A stretch of 64,000 nucleotides of DNA from contig NZ_QURN01000013.1 in the NCBI RefSeq assembly GCF_003403035.1, positions 1-64,000 on the forward strand, given 5' to 3'. A program made the translations under genes and the position numbers. This document shows positions 46,373 to 54,053 of this stretch, piece by piece; within the stretch, counting starts at the first letter, position 1, and each line of letters starts with the position of its first letter. The stretch comes from Mesorhizobium denitrificans (GTDB lineage: Bacteria; Pseudomonadota; Alphaproteobacteria; Rhizobiales; Rhizobiaceae). The notes under the pieces were generated by a model, which did no database searches, had not been told where the DNA came from, and was given only the letters and a program-made list of their open reading frames with translations.

Positions 46373-47385
46373 TCGCCGAATCCTTTTCCGCGATGGCCGG
46401 CGATCCGAATGGCCATCCTCATGGCGGCGACCAGGCTACCGGGATCGGCGATTCCTTTCCCGGCTATGTCCAGCGCGGTGCCGTGGTCAGGCGACGTGCG
46501 CACGAAGGGAAGGCCCAGCGTCACGTTGACCCCGCCGTCGACGTCGAGCGTCTTGATCGGGATCAGGGCCTGGTCGTGGTACATGCAGATCGCGGCGTCG
46601 TAGCCAGCCCGCGACCGCGCCGTGAACATGGTGTCGGGCGGAAACGGCCCATGGGCGTCGATGCCCTCCCGCCCGAGGGTTTCGATGGCGGGCATGATGA
46701 CGTCGATCTCCTCGCGGCCCATGCTGCCTTGTTCCCCTGCATGCGGGTTGAGCCCGGCTATCGCAAGCCTTGGGCGCTCCATGCCGAAGTCGCGGCGAAG
46801 CCCCGCGTCGGCTGCCCTGGCGACTTCCACGATCTTCGCGGTCGATATACCGCTGACGGCAGCCGAGAGCGGCTCATGTATCGATACGGGAATTACCTTC
46901 AGCTGCTCGCTCGCGAGCATCATCGTCGCGCGGTGTCCGGGTCCGGCGAGATGCTCGAGGAACTCCGTGTGCCCCGGGAAACAGAAGCCGATTTCATAGA
47001 GGGCCGACTTCTGGATCGGATTGGTCACGAGGGCCGCGGCCGGGCCGCTTGCCGCCATTTCGGTGGCCAGGCGGATAGCATCGACCACCGAAGAAGCGTT
47101 GCGGGGATCGGGCCGCCCGACCGCCACCGGCGCTTTCAGGGGAACTGACATCACCGGGAGCCCTTCGTTGAAAGCCTCTGACGCCTCGTCCGAACGTGAG
47201 ATCGAGATCACGGGAACGGACAGGGACAACGCCCCGGCCGCGTCGGACAGGTGGTCGAAATCCTGCAGGACGAAGAACGGGCTTCCCGTGTTCCGGAGAG
47301 CCAGCCACGCCTTCAGCGTGATTTCGGCCGCTATTCCTGCGGGTTCCCCCATCGTCAGGGCGACGGGCGGGGCGAGACTGCGCAT
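46369..47385 (-). CDS. pdxA: PdxA, 4-hydroxythreonine-4-phosphate dehydrogenase
   Basis: PdxA oxidises 4-phosphohydroxy-L-threonine to the substrate used by PdxJ. The 338-residue protein shows the family signature: LTMGEPAGIAAEI at the N-terminus, ALVTNPIQKSAL near the phosphate site, FPGHTEFLEHLAG with a metal-site His, GLNPHAGEQG and the late CMYHDQALIPIKTL. It ends in the ATGA overlap with pdxJ. It starts 17 bp after the copper regulator, so cueR-pdxA-pdxJ appears to be one transcript. A second, chromosomal pdxA would be expected elsewhere. Confidence 0.95.
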   Translation of the reverse strand: MRSLAPPVALTMGEPAGIAAEITLKAWLALRNTGSPFFVLQDFDHLSDAAGALSLSVPVISISRSDEASEAFNEGLPVMSVPLKAPVAVGRPDPRNASSVVDAIRLATEMAASGPAAALVTNPIQKSALYEIGFCFPGHTEFLEHLAGPGHRATMMLASEQLKVIPVSIHEPLSAAVSGISTAKIVEVARAADAGLRRDFGMERPRLAIAGLNPHAGEQGSMGREEIDVIMPAIETLGREGIDAHGPFPPDTMFTARSRAGYDAAICMYHDQALIPIKTLDVDGGVNVTLGLPFVRTSPDHGTALDIAGKGIADPGSLVAAMRMAIRIAGHRGKGFGE

Positions 47386-47402
47386 AATGCCTTGTGACTT
47401 CT

Positions 47403-47801
47403 TCAGTGCAGGTCATGACGGCCCGAAAGGCCGTCGATGATCGGGCAGTCGGGCCTGTGGTCGCCGTGGCAGCTGTCGACCAGCTGGCGAAGCATTACCT
47501 GGAGGCCTGTGAGTTCCCTGATCTTGCGGTCGATGTCATCGAGCTTGGCGGTCGCGATTGCCTTTACGTCGGCGCTCTCCCGTCGCGTGTCACCGTACAG
47601 GGAGAGAAGCTGCCTGCACTCCTCGACTGAGAATCCGAGGCTGCGCGCCCGCTGCAGGAAACGCAGGCGGTGCAGGTCCGCCGTCGAGTAGTCCCGGTAG
47701 CCATTGCCAGCCCGGTCAGGCTTCAGGAGACCGATATCCTCATAGTACCGGATCGTCTTGGCAGGCAGGCCTGATCTTTCTGCTGCGTCGCCTATGTTCA
47801 T
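47403..47801 (-). CDS. Copper-responsive MerR-family regulator (HmrR/CueR)
   Basis: This 132-residue activator starts MNIGDAAERSGLPAKTIRYYE and ends with the Cu(I) loop CHGDHRPDC, whose two Cys are seven residues apart, as in CueR/HmrR. It would sense cytoplasmic Cu(I) and activate promoters with 19-bp spacers. Four such sites lie in the window, one at its own promoter, so it should be autoregulated. The frame upstream of the ATG at 47801 is open but is not part of the protein. Downstream pdxA begins 17 bp after the stop. Confidence 0.92.
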   Translation of the reverse strand: MNIGDAAERSGLPAKTIRYYEDIGLLKPDRAGNGYRDYSTADLHRLRFLQRARSLGFSVEECRQLLSLYGDTRRESADVKAIATAKLDDIDRKIRELTGLQVMLRQLVDSCHGDHRPDCPIIDGLSGRHDLH

Positions 47802-47829
47802 TGAAGCCTCCGATGAACAAACTGGCCGG

Positions 47830-47860
47830 AACATAGACCTTCCAGCAGGTGGAAGCTCAA
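47830..47860 (-). promoter_or_regulatory. CueR/HmrR-type promoter for cueR-pdxA-pdxJ
   Basis: On the minus strand a TTGAGC -35, a 19-bp spacer with TTCCACCTGCTGGAAGG, and a good TATGTT -10 precede the regulator by about 29 bp. This shows copper control of the regulator and probably of the two B6 genes behind it. Confidence 0.8.
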
Positions 47861-47871
47861 GAGCTTTCGTA

Positions 47872-48084
47872 TCAGTCTCCGGGCGAAGCCCACGGATCGC
47901 CTGCGGACCCCAGGTGCGCGACGATCGGCCTGCCGCAACCCGGGCATACGTATCGGCAGGCAAATTCCTTCTCGGCATCCTCGATGTGAACGGGCTCGCC
48001 CGTATCGATTGACTCGGCGACGATTCGCTTCCCGTCAGGCGTATGGGACAGCAGTTCGGCAAGGGTTGGAACGCGGTGAGTCAT
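47872..48084 (-). CDS. Small zinc-ribbon protein, CoiA-like fragment
   Basis: This 70-residue protein contains GKRIVAESIDTGEPVHIED and a zinc-ribbon segment ACRYVCPGCGRPIVAHLG, resembling the N-terminal zinc-finger end of CoiA-like competence proteins. The full family is much longer, so this is probably a truncated gene or a small relic. It lies just upstream of the copper-regulator promoter on the same strand. No ribosome site stands out. A hairpin CTGAAA-CGAGA-TTTCAG lies upstream (48098-48114). Confidence 0.45.
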   Translation of the reverse strand: MTHRVPTLAELLSHTPDGKRIVAESIDTGEPVHIEDAEKEFACRYVCPGCGRPIVAHLGSAGDPWASPGD

Positions 48085-48145
48085 GGCTTTGCAAGCTGAC
48101 TGAAACGAGATTTCAGCTCTCGATGAAACGGCTGCGCACTGACGG

Positions 48146-48898
48146 CTAGGGTTCGCCGAAAATCCGGCGCACTACGCCCTCGGCATTCTCATCGAAGCAG
48201 CGTCCATGGCTGAGCACAATCCGCTCTGGGCGCCATAATTGGATTGTCCTTATCGCCGCCCTCGCCCTTTTTCTCTGCAAAAGGAGAGGCAGGCGCATTC
48301 CGAAGAACACCTGTCCGAACGGGTGATACATCCCCGTAAGCCACGTCGCAAAACGCCAGGGCTGAGCGATCCTGTCGAGTTCAAGGTTGATGATGGTGTC
48401 GGCGAGGATCAAGGTCCTGGAACTCTTGTGGAAGAACACATACTCCTTGAAATAGCCGCCTGGGATCAGCGTTTGGTCGATTTCATCGACCCAATCTTCG
48501 GATGCGTTTGCGGCAAGATCCCTAGTGAAGTGGACGTCGACGCGTCGGGCGCGGGCGCGGGCGCGCACATGCGGCGAAGCCCACGTCAAAGCGCCCGGAA
48601 AAGCCCGGGCCCACTCTCCAATATGCGCGTAATGAAACTGATTGGGCGAGACGAGGTGACGAACCGTTCCTCTTGATCGCAGGTCATCCGCCAATTCTTC
48701 ATCAAATGCGATCGGCGAGTGGAGGAACAGGTCGTCGCCTGGAAGCGTCACGACCGTCATACGTGTGGTGAACGGGAGCGGGAGCTGCATTCCGGCAACC
48801 GTCAAATACTCGAAAGGCCCGTCGACAATCCCGATATTGGCCGCCAGTGGCTTGTAGACGTTGATGGGCTCGTAAAGAGAAGGAGCGAAATCGGCCAT
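48146..48898 (-). CDS. DUF4336-family protein (metallo-hydrolase-like)
   Basis: This 250-residue protein fits DUF4336, a family related to metallo-beta-lactamase folds. Segments of note are FTTRMTVVTLPGDDLFLHSP, VRHLVSPNQFHYAHIGEW with paired His, HKSSRTLILADTIINLE, and ERIVLSHGRCFDENAEG with another His. No signal peptide is seen, so it is cytoplasmic. It starts and ends without overlap with other genes. The function of the family is not known. Confidence 0.8.
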   Translation of the reverse strand: MADFAPSLYEPINVYKPLAANIGIVDGPFEYLTVAGMQLPLPFTTRMTVVTLPGDDLFLHSPIAFDEELADDLRSRGTVRHLVSPNQFHYAHIGEWARAFPGALTWASPHVRARARARRVDVHFTRDLAANASEDWVDEIDQTLIPGGYFKEYVFFHKSSRTLILADTIINLELDRIAQPWRFATWLTGMYHPFGQVFFGMRLPLLLQRKRARAAIRTIQLWRPERIVLSHGRCFDENAEGVVRRIFGEP

Positions 48899-49030
48899 TT
48901 CCCAAGCCTAGCCACGCATTCCGAGGCCTGCAACTATCGCCTCGCGAGCGAAACCCATCGCAGCGGTCATGGCTAGCCTGCGACCATCCGATTCTGGACA
49001 CGGTGCAGAGGCAGGACTACTGTCAGTCCA

Positions 49031-49363
49031 ATGAGCAAGCTCGTCCGCGTCCTCGCAGTCGTCTTCCTCGCGGCCTTCGCCGCAGGGTCGGCAGCGCACG
49101 CGGCGGCTGCCACCGACATGTCCCTGAAGATGTCCATGGCGACCATGGACGATGGCGGAATGACAGACTGCCAAGACTGTCCTGGCGATGACGCGCAAGC
49201 GTCGTCATGCGACCAGTTCTGCATGACCACGCTTGCCGCTATCTGCCCGCCGGCGAGCACCGATCTTCCCAATATCCCGAATGTCGTGGCAACCCGTACC
49301 GCAGTAACACCTAGCGACCGGGCGGGTCCGCCTGACCCCTACCCTCCCCGATCCATCCTCTGA
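49031..49363 (+). CDS. Small secreted Cys/Met-rich protein, possibly copper-binding
   Basis: This 110-residue exported protein has a signal peptide (VLAVVFLAAFAAGSAAHA). A Met/Asp-rich segment (DMSLKMSMATMDDGGM) and a Cys cluster (TDCQDCPGDDAQASSCDQFC) follow. The layout is shared with the minus-strand protein at 59198-59545 (CCPDD and DCGKDCP), so the two may form a family of small periplasmic metal-binding proteins tied to copper clusters. It precedes the multicopper oxidase operon by 95 bp on the same strand. The family name is not certain. Confidence 0.6.
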   Translation: MSKLVRVLAVVFLAAFAAGSAAHAAAATDMSLKMSMATMDDGGMTDCQDCPGDDAQASSCDQFCMTTLAAICPPASTDLPNIPNVVATRTAVTPSDRAGPPDPYPPRSIL

Positions 49364-49458
49364 GCTGACCGGCCGCGGCGGCATTCGCCTACGGCCAACC
49401 CGTCGACGCGCTGGCTACGTCCGCGCGTCACATAAGGCTATTCCAGGATGGTTGATCC

Positions 49459-50943
49459 ATGTCCGATTTCCGCGTGCCGACGCTTACGCGTCGAGCCTTC
49501 CTCGCATCCGCCGCCGCCGTCTCGGCGGGCGCGATGCTTCCACCGCAATCCAAAGCCACCGCGGGAACCCCCGAGTTCCGGCTCCGCCCCGGACTGGGCC
49601 GCGCACAGATCACGCCGGAGCCGCATGGCGATACCGCCGTCTGGTGCTATGACGGCAGCCTGCCCGGTCCGGAAATCCGCGTCCGCCAGGGTGAACGCCT
49701 GCGGATCGCGGTCGAGAACGCGCTCGACGAAGAGACGACCGTTCATTGGCACGGCGTGCGCGTGCCGAACGCCATGGACGGGGTGCCGCACCTGACTCAG
49801 GCGCCGATCGCGCCCGGCGAGACCTTCACCTACGAGTTCGATGCCGTCGATGCGGGGACCTTCTGGTACCACCCGCACCAGCGCAGCTTCGAGCAGGTCG
49901 GCCGAGGCCTCTACGGCCCGCTGATCGTGGAGGAAGCCGATCCAATCCGGGTTGACCGCGACCTGACCTGGGTGCTGTCCGACTGGCGGCTGACCAAGAC
50001 CGCCGAGATTCGGGAAGACTTCGGCAACCGCCACGACATGATGCACAACGGCCGGGTCGGCAACACTGTCACGATCAACGGGCGCGTGCCGGACGCTTTC
50101 CCGGTGCGGAAGGGCGAACGGATCCGGCTACGGCTGATCAACGCCGCCAACGCCCGCATCTTCGGCCTCGACTTCGGAAGCCACGAACCCGTCGTCATTG
50201 CGCTGGACGGGCAGCCAGTCGAGCCGCATGCCCCGGAGGGCGGGGTCGTCGTGCTGGGACCTGCGATGCGCGTGGACGTCATCCTCGACATGACGGCTGA
50301 TGCCGGGAGCCGGATTTCAGTAACCGACCGCTTCTACAAGGGGCTAGAGTACCGCCTGGTCGATCTCGCTTACGATGACACTCCGCTCAGGGAGACGGCT
50401 CCCGACTGGCCGGTCGTCCTGCCGCCGAACCCGCTGCCGGAGCCGGAACTCGCGACCGCCATCCGCCACGAGGTGACGTTCAACGGCGGCATGATGGGAG
50501 CCATGGTCATGCAGGAGATGGGCGGCAGCATGGGAGACATGGGCAAGGATTCCTCCGGCGAGATGGGCGGAATGATGGGCAACATGGGCGGCATGATGAA
50601 CATGATGCATTCCGGCGGCATCTGGTTCATCAACGGGGTTGCTGCCGAGGGCCACATCATGGACCCGATGCTGACGCTGGCGCGGGACAAAAGCCATGTC
50701 ATCGCGATGACCAACGCGACTGCCTGGCATCATCCGATCCACTTGCACGGCCATTCGTTCCGGGTGATCTCCCGGGACGGCAAGCCGACCCGCCACCGCG
50801 AGTGGCAGGACACGGTGCTCATGTCGCCGCGCGAGCGGGTGGAGATTGCCTTCGTCGCCGACAATCCCGGCGAATGGATGCTCCACTGCCACATCCTCGA
50901 ACACCAGGCCGCAGGCATGATGGGCGTCTTCGGCGTCGCCTGA
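49459..50943 (+). CDS. Multicopper oxidase, CueO/CopA type
   Basis: This 494-residue periplasmic cuprous oxidase has a Tat signal (TRRAFLASAAAVSAGA) so that it is exported folded. The four copper segments are present: TVHWHGVRV, TFWYHPHQR, HHPIHLHGHSFRVI and WMLHCHILEHQAAGM. A Met/Gly-rich insertion (residues 340-380, MMGNMGGMMNMMHSG) resembles the copper-binding lid of CueO. It oxidises Cu(I) to less toxic Cu(II). It heads a run of closely linked genes: DUF411, a small membrane protein, cytochrome c, TlpA-like, Sco. Confidence 0.92.
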   Translation: MSDFRVPTLTRRAFLASAAAVSAGAMLPPQSKATAGTPEFRLRPGLGRAQITPEPHGDTAVWCYDGSLPGPEIRVRQGERLRIAVENALDEETTVHWHGVRVPNAMDGVPHLTQAPIAPGETFTYEFDAVDAGTFWYHPHQRSFEQVGRGLYGPLIVEEADPIRVDRDLTWVLSDWRLTKTAEIREDFGNRHDMMHNGRVGNTVTINGRVPDAFPVRKGERIRLRLINAANARIFGLDFGSHEPVVIALDGQPVEPHAPEGGVVVLGPAMRVDVILDMTADAGSRISVTDRFYKGLEYRLVDLAYDDTPLRETAPDWPVVLPPNPLPEPELATAIRHEVTFNGGMMGAMVMQEMGGSMGDMGKDSSGEMGGMMGNMGGMMNMMHSGGIWFINGVAAEGHIMDPMLTLARDKSHVIAMTNATAWHHPIHLHGHSFRVISRDGKPTRHREWQDTVLMSPRERVEIAFVADNPGEWMLHCHILEHQAAGMMGVFGVA

Positions 50944-50969
50944 CCAATCCACTCCAAAGGAGAACCGAA

Positions 50970-51410
50970 ATGCGAAAGTTCCTGAATGCCGTCGCCCTCG
51001 CTCCCTTCGTCTGGGCTGCCGTCCCGGCGCTCGCAGGCGAGAAGGACGTCACCCTCTACAAGAATCCGCAATGCGACTGCTGCGAGGGCTATGCCGACTA
51101 CCTGCGGGAGAACGGCTTCGACGTCACGGTCAAGGCGACGCACGACCTGGCGGAGATGAGCCGCGAGGCTGGCATTTCTGACGAGTTCCAGGGTTGCCAC
51201 CTGTCATTCGTGGATGGCTACGTCGTCAGCGGCCACGTGCCCGTCGGGACCGTCAAAAAGCTGCTTACCGAGCGCCCTGACATCAAGGGCGTGACGCTGC
51301 CTGGCATGCCCATGGGTTCGCCGGGAATGAGCGGCACCAAGGAAGCGCCGTTCGAGATGCTGGAGGTTACCAAGTCGGGCACCGTGGGCGGAGTCTACGC
51401 GCGGGAATAG
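50970..51410 (+). CDS. DUF411 (CopG-like) copper-associated protein
   Basis: This 146-residue exported protein belongs to DUF411, often found in copper and silver resistance clusters. The signal peptide (LAPFVWAAVPALA) precedes LYKNPQCDCCEGYADYL, the redox/metal CxCC motif, and GCHLSFVDGYVVSGHVP. AAAGGAGAA precedes the ATG, 26 bp after the multicopper oxidase. It may reduce or pass on copper in the periplasm; the precise role is not established. Confidence 0.9.
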   Translation: MRKFLNAVALAPFVWAAVPALAGEKDVTLYKNPQCDCCEGYADYLRENGFDVTVKATHDLAEMSREAGISDEFQGCHLSFVDGYVVSGHVPVGTVKKLLTERPDIKGVTLPGMPMGSPGMSGTKEAPFEMLEVTKSGTVGGVYARE

Positions 51411-51444
51411 CGTCGCCTGAACCCAAACCCGGAAGGAGCCGACG

Positions 51445-51582
51445 ATGATGGACAGCGGAATGATGGACGGCATGGGCGGCATGATGGTGGGCATGGGGCT
51501 CGTCTGGCTCCTGCTCCTGGCGGTGCTTGTCCTCGCGGCCGCGGCCTTGGTGAAGTACCTGTTCTTCAGCGGCCGCAAATGA
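51445..51582 (+). CDS. 45-residue Met/Gly-rich single-helix membrane protein
   Basis: A strong GGAAGGAG site precedes an ATG that starts a 45-residue protein: a Met/Gly-rich N-terminus (MMDSGMMDGMGGMMVGMG), one hydrophobic helix (LVWLLLLAVLVLAAAALV) and a basic KYLFFSGRK end. Its stop overlaps the next gene's start (ATGA), so it is translated with the cytochrome. Met residues may bind Cu(I). It would be easy to miss in automated annotation. Confidence 0.72.
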   Translation: MMDSGMMDGMGGMMVGMGLVWLLLLAVLVLAAAALVKYLFFSGRK

Positions 51583-52049
51583 GCAGGAAGGTCGTTGCCC
51601 TCGGCATCGTGGCGGCGCTCTCCGGAGCCGCGGCCCTCGCCGTGATCTGGCAGTTCGGAGCCAACCCCGGCGAAGCCGCGGCGATCGCGCAGGGACGGCA
51701 GCTCTATGCCGCGAACTGCGCCTCCTGTCACGGAGCCAACCTCGAAGGCCAGCCGGACTGGAAGAGGCCGCTGCCGTCGAGACGCATGCCCGCCCCGCCG
51801 CACGACGCGTCAGGGCACACCTGGCACCATCCGGACGAGGTTCTGTTCCGGATCACCAAGGAAGGTCCCGCCGCCGTGGTGGGCGGCGGTTACGAGAGCG
51901 ACATGCAGGGATTCGGGGAGGTGCTGAGCGACGAGGAGATCGGTGCCGTCCTCGCCTTCATCAAGAGCACATGGCCCGAGCGTGAGCGCGCCTACCAGGC
52001 GGAGATGAGCCAACGCGAGAAGGAGAAGACAAAGGAGAAGACACAGTGA
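51579..52049 (+). CDS. c-type cytochrome, mono-haem
   Basis: This 156-residue protein has an N-terminal anchor or signal (ALGIVAALSGAAALAVIWQF) and one haem site Cys47-Ala-Ser-Cys50-His51 in LYAANCASCHGANLEG. A distal Met is expected in SDMQGFGEVLSDEEI. The charged tail (SQREKEKTKEKTQ) is unusual. It is coupled at both ends, by ATGA to the small Met-rich protein and GTGA to the thioredoxin-like protein. It may accept electrons from or feed the copper oxidase system. Confidence 0.9.
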   Translation: MSRKVVALGIVAALSGAAALAVIWQFGANPGEAAAIAQGRQLYAANCASCHGANLEGQPDWKRPLPSRRMPAPPHDASGHTWHHPDEVLFRITKEGPAAVVGGGYESDMQGFGEVLSDEEIGAVLAFIKSTWPERERAYQAEMSQREKEKTKEKTQ

Positions 52050-52585
52050 GGGCGATCCTGTCGGCGCTGGTATTTGCCGTCCTCGCGACCGCTAGCGCGT
52101 GGGCCGAGGAGCCGGCGGCCATGGCTCTGCACGAGGAGCCGCAATCCGTGCCCGTACTCGTCTTCGCCGACGAGTCAGGCAAGCCACGAACGCTGGAGTC
52201 CTGGCGCAACAAGGTGGTGCTGCTCAATATCTGGGCAACGTGGTGCGCGCCCTGCCGCGCCGAAATGCCGACGCTCGCCCGCCTGCAGGAGCGGCTCGGC
52301 GGCGAAGGATTCGAGGTCGTCGCCCTTTCGGTGGACCGAGCGGGTGCGGGTGCGGTCCGGAAGTTCTTCGACGAGATCGGGGTCGGCCTCCCGGTCTTCA
52401 TCGACCAGGACGGGGCCGCTCTCCGTTCGCTTTCGCTCTTCGGGCTGCCAGCCACGCTGCTGATCGGTCCGGACGGAAACGAGCTTGCGCGCCTCGCCGG
52501 ACCCGCCGAGTGGGACTCGCCAGAGATGATTGCCTTCCTGACAAGTGCGATCGAACGACATCCGCAAAGGAATCAGACGCCATGA
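52046..52585 (+). CDS. TlpA/ResA-type thioredoxin-like protein
   Basis: This 179-residue exported protein has a signal peptide (ILSALVFAVLATASAWA) and a TlpA/ResA domain with the active site NIWATWCAPCRAEMP (Cys-x2-Cys near residue 72). A cis-Pro loop is in LFGLPATLLIGPDG. It starts with GTG overlapping the cytochrome stop and probably keeps haem- or copper-binding thiols reduced. It overlaps the next membrane protein gene (ATGA). Confidence 0.9.
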   Translation: MRAILSALVFAVLATASAWAEEPAAMALHEEPQSVPVLVFADESGKPRTLESWRNKVVLLNIWATWCAPCRAEMPTLARLQERLGGEGFEVVALSVDRAGAGAVRKFFDEIGVGLPVFIDQDGAALRSLSLFGLPATLLIGPDGNELARLAGPAEWDSPEMIAFLTSAIERHPQRNQTP

Positions 52586-52869
52586 CGGTGCAATCCGGAA
52601 TCTACTCACCCGAAACCGCGGCAAGGCTGCTTCGCGCTTTGCGAACGCGGGCCTGGCTGCTCGTCGGCCTCTCGGCGCTCGCCATCGCCCTCTGGTCGAG
52701 ATGGGACTGGCTTGCTGCGGTCGGCCTCGCTCCCATCATACTGGCGGTGCTTCCCTGCGCCGTCATGTGCGCGCTCGGCGTCTGCATGCACCGCCTCATG
52801 CCCCACGCGAAGGCGGGTTCGTGCCGGACACCGTCCGAACTCACCGATAGAGCCGGAGACCGGAAATGA
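52582..52869 (+). CDS. Small membrane protein of unknown function in the copper operon
   Basis: This 95-residue protein has two membrane helices (AWLLVGLSALAIALW and LAAVGLAPIILAVLPCAVMC) and a tail with CMHRLMPHAKAGSC, which may bind metal. It is coupled to the TlpA-like gene before and the Sco gene after by ATGA overlaps. I do not recognise its family; its fixed position suggests a role in copper-centre assembly or export. Confidence 0.65.
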   Translation: MTVQSGIYSPETAARLLRALRTRAWLLVGLSALAIALWSRWDWLAAVGLAPIILAVLPCAVMCALGVCMHRLMPHAKAGSCRTPSELTDRAGDRK

Positions 52870-53504
52870 ACAGAAGAGCGCTTCTCCTCTCGACGGCCGC
52901 CATCCCGGCGCTCGCGCTTCCGGCACATGCCCATCACCCAGGGGCCGATCTCGACAGGCTGATGGGCAGCGAGGAGAAGTATTTCCAGGCGATCGACGCT
53001 CCCGCCGCGCCCGGATTCGAACTGGCCGACGCCGACGGCGATCCCGTCCGCCTGTCAGACTTCTCCGACAAGATCGTCGTGCTCAATTTCGTCTTCGCCA
53101 GTTGCATCGATGTCTGCCCGCTCCACTCCGACCTGATCGCGCGGGTGCAGGAGATGGTGAACGCCACGCCGATGAAGGACATGGTGCAGTTCCTGACGGT
53201 CACCACGGATCCGGCGGCGGACACGCCGGAGATCCTGAAGGCCCACGGCCCCTCGCACGGACTTGACCCGCGCAACTGGCTATTCCTGACCGCGCGCGAC
53301 GGGCAGGCCGAGGATGCGACACGGAAGCTCGCCGAGGAATACAACCAGCGCTTCGACCCGCTCGACGACGGTCAGCAGATGCACGGGGTGGTCACCCACA
53401 TCATCGACCGTGGCGGGCGCTTCGCCGCAAAGTATCACGGCCTCAGATTCGATCCTCTTAACCTGGTCATGTACCTCAACGGCCTGACGAACAACGTGAA
53501 GTGA
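52866..53504 (+). CDS. SCO1/SenC-family protein (second copy)
   Basis: This 212-residue exported protein has a signal (LLLSTAAIPALALPAHAH) and an SCO thioredoxin fold. The metal pair is in VFASCIDVCPLHSD near residue 80, and the third ligand is likely the His in GQQMHGVVTHIIDRG. Relative to the other Sco copy its CxxxC loop reads CIDVC. It ends the MCO-DUF411-cytochrome-TlpA-Sco series. It might metallate the oxidase of this operon. Confidence 0.88.
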   Translation: MNRRALLLSTAAIPALALPAHAHHPGADLDRLMGSEEKYFQAIDAPAAPGFELADADGDPVRLSDFSDKIVVLNFVFASCIDVCPLHSDLIARVQEMVNATPMKDMVQFLTVTTDPAADTPEILKAHGPSHGLDPRNWLFLTARDGQAEDATRKLAEEYNQRFDPLDDGQQMHGVVTHIIDRGGRFAAKYHGLRFDPLNLVMYLNGLTNNVK

Positions 53505-53659
53505 CCGCGACAAGGTTGACGCCACCCGGGAACCCTCAGGTCGCCGGAACACCTCCGAAGGCCTTGAGCGGCGGTTCGGAGGCGTACCCGTTGGAGATCG
53601 ACTTCACTTCCGGCGAGAGCGTGAAAGCGGCGCTCGACACTATGGTAACGCTATATCTT

Positions 53660-53875
53660 CTAACCAGAGTCTCGATGCTTCCGCCGTTTGTTTCCGCAAG
53701 CGCGGGAGATAACTAGGTAAGCCTCATCGGCCGCGCTTGCCTCGATTCCCTTGTCACAGAGGCACTCCAGGGCGCACAGGAGGTGCTCCGCGACGTCGAG
53801 CCTTCCCGCGTCATGCGCGGATTTGAAGGCCGCAAGAATCGCACGGTCGAGAGGCGGATTGGACTGACACAGCAT
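53660..53875 (-). CDS. 71-residue protein under a copper-MerR promoter
   Basis: An AAAGGAG site precedes an ATG that starts a 71-residue, mostly helical protein (NPPLDRAILAAFKSAHDAG, VAEHLLCALECLCDKG) with several Cys residues near the middle and a basic tail (KRRKHRDSG). It has no signal peptide and so is cytoplasmic. A copper-MerR promoter lies directly upstream, placing it in the copper regulon. Function is unknown; a small copper buffer or regulator is conceivable. Confidence 0.65.
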   Translation of the reverse strand: MLCQSNPPLDRAILAAFKSAHDAGRLDVAEHLLCALECLCDKGIEASAADEAYLVISRACGNKRRKHRDSG

Positions 53876-53901
53876 TGTTCAGTCTCCTTTGATGTGCAAG
53901 C

Positions 53902-53932
53902 ATCGTGCTCCTTCCAGCGGGTGGAAGGTCAA
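53902..53932 (-). promoter_or_regulatory. CueR/HmrR-type promoter for the 71-residue protein
   Basis: On the minus strand a TTGACC -35 and a CACGAT -10 are 19 bp apart, with TTCCACCCGCTGGAAGG between them. It is the fourth copper-MerR site in the window and lies 27 bp before the small gene. Confidence 0.77.
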
Positions 53933-54053
53933 GGGCGGCGACCTGAACAATCCGTGGGCCGTCCCGCGCGCTGCCGCATCTACGATGACGACGAGATCGA
54001 ACCGCTGTGCCATGGTTCGCAACCTATGAGCTTCCGCAACAGTTCTCTTCTTT

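Noticed and set aside
53501-53716. GTG-started frame of 71 codons after the second Sco gene
   Set aside because: It overlaps the Sco stop in GTGA form, but the protein is proline-rich, has no motif, and its 3' part overlaps the better supported minus-strand gene.
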